From the NCBI GenBank assembly GCA_023362775.1, contig JALMGJ010000003.1, forward strand, positions 82,469,355 through 82,533,354: a stretch of DNA of 64,000 nucleotides. Direction: 5' to 3'. The position numbers and the translations under genes are program-made. The DNA comes from Charina bottae. Lineage: Eukaryota > Chordata > Lepidosauria > Squamata > Charinaidae. The notes beneath the pieces were generated by a model. It was not told where the DNA came from and made no database searches. It saw only the letters and a list, made by a program, of their open reading frames with translations. Shown here one piece after another: positions 61,175-64,000 of the stretch. Positions within the stretch are counted from its first letter, which is position 1. Every line of letters begins with the position of its first letter.

Positions 61175-62107
61175 GTAAGTGTTGGCCTCCAGTTTCCTTA
61201 ATCCTCATGTCTTTTCCCATTATCTCTTAACCAGCAGTTGAGAAAGCAGCCAGCAAAATTCTTTTTCCTTCTACAGTGAATCAGAGGCACAGCTGAATAA
61301 GCAGTGTTAGAGATTCCTTGAGATTCCCAGGTGGGGACTTCCGGTGGGGAATATGGCCGACTTAACAGCCTTGTCCATGAGCTCCGTGTGGACAGAACTG
61401 ACACCACTTTTTTTTTTTCCGGGCTCAGGCTTTTACCTGAAGCCCAGAGCTTTTTCATGAGTCAAGAAAGGGCTTAGAATTATCCCATTTCGTCCTCCAA
61501 AACGTCGCCTTGCAGCCTGAGAATCGCAAATAGCGAAGACCTGGTAAGAGACGACAGGAGGCTAGGGAAGCCATCATTTCCAGCCCGCGTTTGTAGCCTT
61601 AGGGGACATTAGGTAGAAACCCCCCCATTTCTAAATCACTCAATTTATATTTTCAAGTTTTCTTACCCTAAGAGAGGCTTTCTACAACAAGAAAAAGCGG
61701 ATTCTCTTGGTGCCTATCCTTATTTCTGGATTAACTTTAAAAAAACTTTTTTTTTTAGTCTATGGCTTACTTCCCATCCAATTTTAAGGTGGACTGAGAA
61801 TAATTAATCATCTCCCCATTACTATTTTTGTATTTAATTTGAAGGACTTAACTTTTTCCTACACGTTGAACTTGCTGTTTTGATTTCATTTTTCTGTTCA
61901 CTCTCTGTAGCTGCTGGTTAGCACATTTTTTCTTTGTCAATTTCATTTAATAACTTCACAAGCCTTTCATTAACTCATAACTGTCAAGTATCCAGGGGGA
62001 GCCATAATCTACTGCCTGAATTATGGACGACCTTAAGGAAATCTTCGCAGAGCTTCGTTCTGGGATTCATTCTGATTTCAAAGAGATTTTCTATGACACT
62101 CGCCAAG

Positions 62108-62192
62108 CCATTATTTATTTATTTTTATTTATTGTTTGATTTATATCACCGCCCATCTCCCCCCACAAGGGGACTCTGGGCGGTTTACAATT
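62108..62192 (-). repeat. CR1/L2-group LINE tail nested in L1
   Basis: (TTTA)n, then 'tatatcaccgcccatctccccccacaaggggactctgggcggtttacaat'. Confidence 0.85.
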
Positions 62193-62674
62193 ATGCAAGA
62201 TATTTGGGGTACTGCAGAAAATATCAGTGCTAAAATGTGTCAACTGGCTGAAGACATTCTGTGGGGGGAGGAAGAAGTTTATTGAGGGGGATTTTTTCCT
62301 GACAGGGAGAATGGTCTCTTTGAAGAAATGCCAGATGACGAACATACTTTGGTGAAGAAGGAGTTAAAGTTTGACTTGCAAGATACTGACAAGGCTGTTT
62401 TCCTGAAGGATTGTTTTGAGAAGGAAGCTATGTTGTGTGGGAGGTTTCCTACTGAGCAGCTTGCTTTTTTAAGGGGGGCAGTTGGGTTGTTTAATTTTTT
62501 TTTTTTGAAAAATGCCTTATGCGTAATATGGAGACAAGTAAATGTCCTGGTATATTTCGATGTAGGATAAGAGATTAAGAATATGTATTTGGATTGATAT
62601 GAAGGCTTGTATGATTCCATTTTTCTTTAATGACTTAAAGTTTGTTTGATTTTTTAAAGATTTATAAGATATAA

Positions 62675-63019
62675 CAGAGCTTTCCAAACTGTCTGTCGGG
62701 ACACGTTAGTTAGTGTGTCGCTGCAGTGTCTGGGTGTGTCGGGGCTGCTGCCTCGGAGCCCTGCCAGGATTCCGCACAGGTCCTAGTGCCTGCCTTGTGC
62801 CTGGCTACCTCCAAACCTGCAGTGATTCTGCGCAGGTCCTAGTGCCTGCCTTGTGCCTGGCTGCCTCCAAACCTGCTGTGATTCTGTGCAGGTCCTAGTG
62901 CCTGCCTTGTGCCCTGCTGTAAGAGTGTGTCACGAAAGATGCCCTGCTGTAAGAGAGTGTCACAAAATTATGCATGTCTAAAAAGTGTGTCACCAACATG
63001 AAAAGTTTGGAAAGCTCTG
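62675..63019 (-). mobile_element. hAT (Buster-type) element, AT-richer subfamily, nested in L1
   Basis: Ends CAGAGCTTTCCAAACT and AGTTTGGAAAGCTCTG; perfect 8-bp duplication AGATATAA (62667-62674, 63020-63027). The 'ggtcctagtgcctgccttgtgc' module occurs three times in tandem (about 62778-62915). Confidence 0.93.
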
Positions 63020-63473
63020 AGATATAAGAATGAGTGTTTGATTTTAGGTTTAATAGGGTTAAGATTGTTATAGCACTATTAAGTATAAAAGTAGATAATT
63101 TAAATGTTTTTACAATTTGATTTTTATTATAGTGGCCAGAAATATATAGAATAGTGGTAGGAAGGAAATACTTAAATAAATGGGTTCATTTGGGGGGGGG
63201 GTGAAGTTGATTTAAAGGTTTATATATTTATTTTTTCTTTTTATATATAAGGGGAGGGAGCAATTGTCTTTGGTGATTTTTATAATGTGTCTATGGAATG
63301 ATTTATAGAAATAATATGATCTTGGTTAGATTTAGAGTAAGGGATTAATTATGGAAATTGCTGTATATTCTTGTTGAAAGTCAGAAGTCATCTTGTAATT
63401 TCTTAAAAAATCCTTTTTCATTTTCTGTTTTTCCACCTTTTTTTCTTTTTCTCTTTTTTTGGTAGTTTTTTGC

Positions 63474-63475
<2 letters not shown>

Positions 63476-63504
<29 letters not shown>

Positions 63505-63552
63505 TTAATCAAATTTCTATCACCGTTCATCTCCCTCCTCTGGAGGGGAAAC
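63476..63552 (-). repeat. CR1/L2-group LINE tail nested in L1
   Basis: (TTTA)n, then 'tttctatcaccgttcatctccctcctctggagggg'. Confidence 0.75.
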
Positions 63553-63881
63553 TTTTTTGTAGTTTTTATCTTTGCTTTAAACTTAATAAAATTCTTATTA
63601 AAAAAAAAGATTCCCAGGTAGAGAATTGCTAAGTTACAATGCCAAGTGCTACATGGAAAGTAGAAATCAATTTTTATCTAGATTTTATACTTTTTATGAA
63701 CATGAAAAAGCTACATAACCCAGTATTATCTATTCTTACAGTCTTCAGCTTGGTAAGTCTCATAAAGCCTGTATTTAGGGATCCATTTGCCATTTGTAAT
63801 CTCATATACGGTACCGGATTTGTGACTCTGCCTCACTTCCTTTAAATGGTTCACAAGAGTGTGGACAGGTATTCTTTTTTA

Positions 63882-64000
63882 GTCTACAGGTAGCCCTCGC
63901 TTAACAACCACAACTGGGACTGGAATTTTGGTTGCTAAGCAAAGCGGTCATTAAGTGAATCCGACCCAATTTTAGACCTTTTTTTGCAGCAGCTATTAAG
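63882..64000 (+). mobile_element. DNA transposon of the 'CAGGTAGTCCTCGCTTAAC' family, cut by window end
   Basis: Starts 'acaggtagccctcgcttaac', then 'ggttgctaagcaaagcggtcattaagtgaatccgac'; same left end as 47923 and 58894. Confidence 0.6.

Larger units (their letters stand above)
61333..63607 (+). mobile_element. Internally deleted L1 (HAL1-like) with nested insertions
   Basis: Perfect 12-bp duplication AGATTCCCAGGT (61321-61332, 63608-63619). A GC-rich 5'UTR (ggggacttccggtggggaatatgg) and the 'ccctaagagaggctttctacaacaag' block are shared with 45843; the 3' end is 'aataaaattcttattaaaaaaaa'. Only small ORF1-like remnants (for example 62328-62570) remain; no endonuclease or RT. It carries a LINE tail (62108), a hAT (62675) and another LINE tail (63476). 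Confidence 0.75.

Noticed and set aside
63620..63881. Search for the last MOV10 exon
   Set aside because: No acceptor followed by a C-terminal MOV10-like sequence was found; the exon is presumed beyond 64000.

Overview
The window is vertebrate nuclear DNA, most likely from a squamate reptile (snake or lizard). The evidence is the repeat set: an RTE-BovB LINE, Sauria-type and other tRNA-derived SINEs, CR1/L2/L3-group LINEs with the 'gggcggtatataaat' + (AAAT)n tail, Penelope-like elements, L1s, and very many short hAT elements. The species cannot be named from this sequence.

Only one host gene is recognisable: MOV10, an SF1 RNA helicase that acts in RNA decay and in restriction of retroviruses and retrotransposons. 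It lies on the + strand. Twenty coding exons can be placed between 10756 and 61174, all with GT-AG junctions and compatible phases. They encode about 926 residues. The C-terminal exon or exons (about 70-80 residues by comparison with mammalian MOV10) must lie beyond 64000. The helicase motifs are visible: Walker A in exon 10, DESG (instead of DEAG) in exon 13, GDPQQLGP in exon 14, LLRNYRSH across exons 15-16, EEFQGQER in exon 19 and NVSITRAKAL in exon 20. A compact GC-rich promoter lies just before exon 1, with an inverted CCAAT box, an ETS-like site and an ISRE-like TTTCAGTTTC.

Layout: 1-5060 is intergenic sequence made of decayed CR1/L2-type LINEs and one hAT element. 5067-10200 is a broken, plus-strand endogenous retrovirus (tRNA-Leu-type primer site, gag-, protease- and integrase-like remnants, 3' LTR) whose 3' end is about 0.5 kb from the MOV10 start codon. 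10756-29944 is exon 1 plus a 19-kb first intron holding SINEs, a gutted BovB, Penelope pieces and a 5-kb L1 that itself contains a BovB fragment, a LINE tail and a solo LTR. 29945-61174 holds exons 2-20, with many young insertions in the introns, including an intact full-length BovB with a 1010-codon ORF (52216-55438). 61175-64000 is intron with an internally deleted L1 and the start of another DNA transposon.

The strongest unexplained signal is a hAT family with 16-bp ends (CAGAGCTTTCCAAACT-like). Twelve copies have perfect 8-bp target duplications, and all twelve have TA at the two central positions, the signature reported for the Buster clade. Its interiors come in two types, one of which is CpG-rich and built from hairpin modules. 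No CRISPR array, operon or prokaryotic feature is present.
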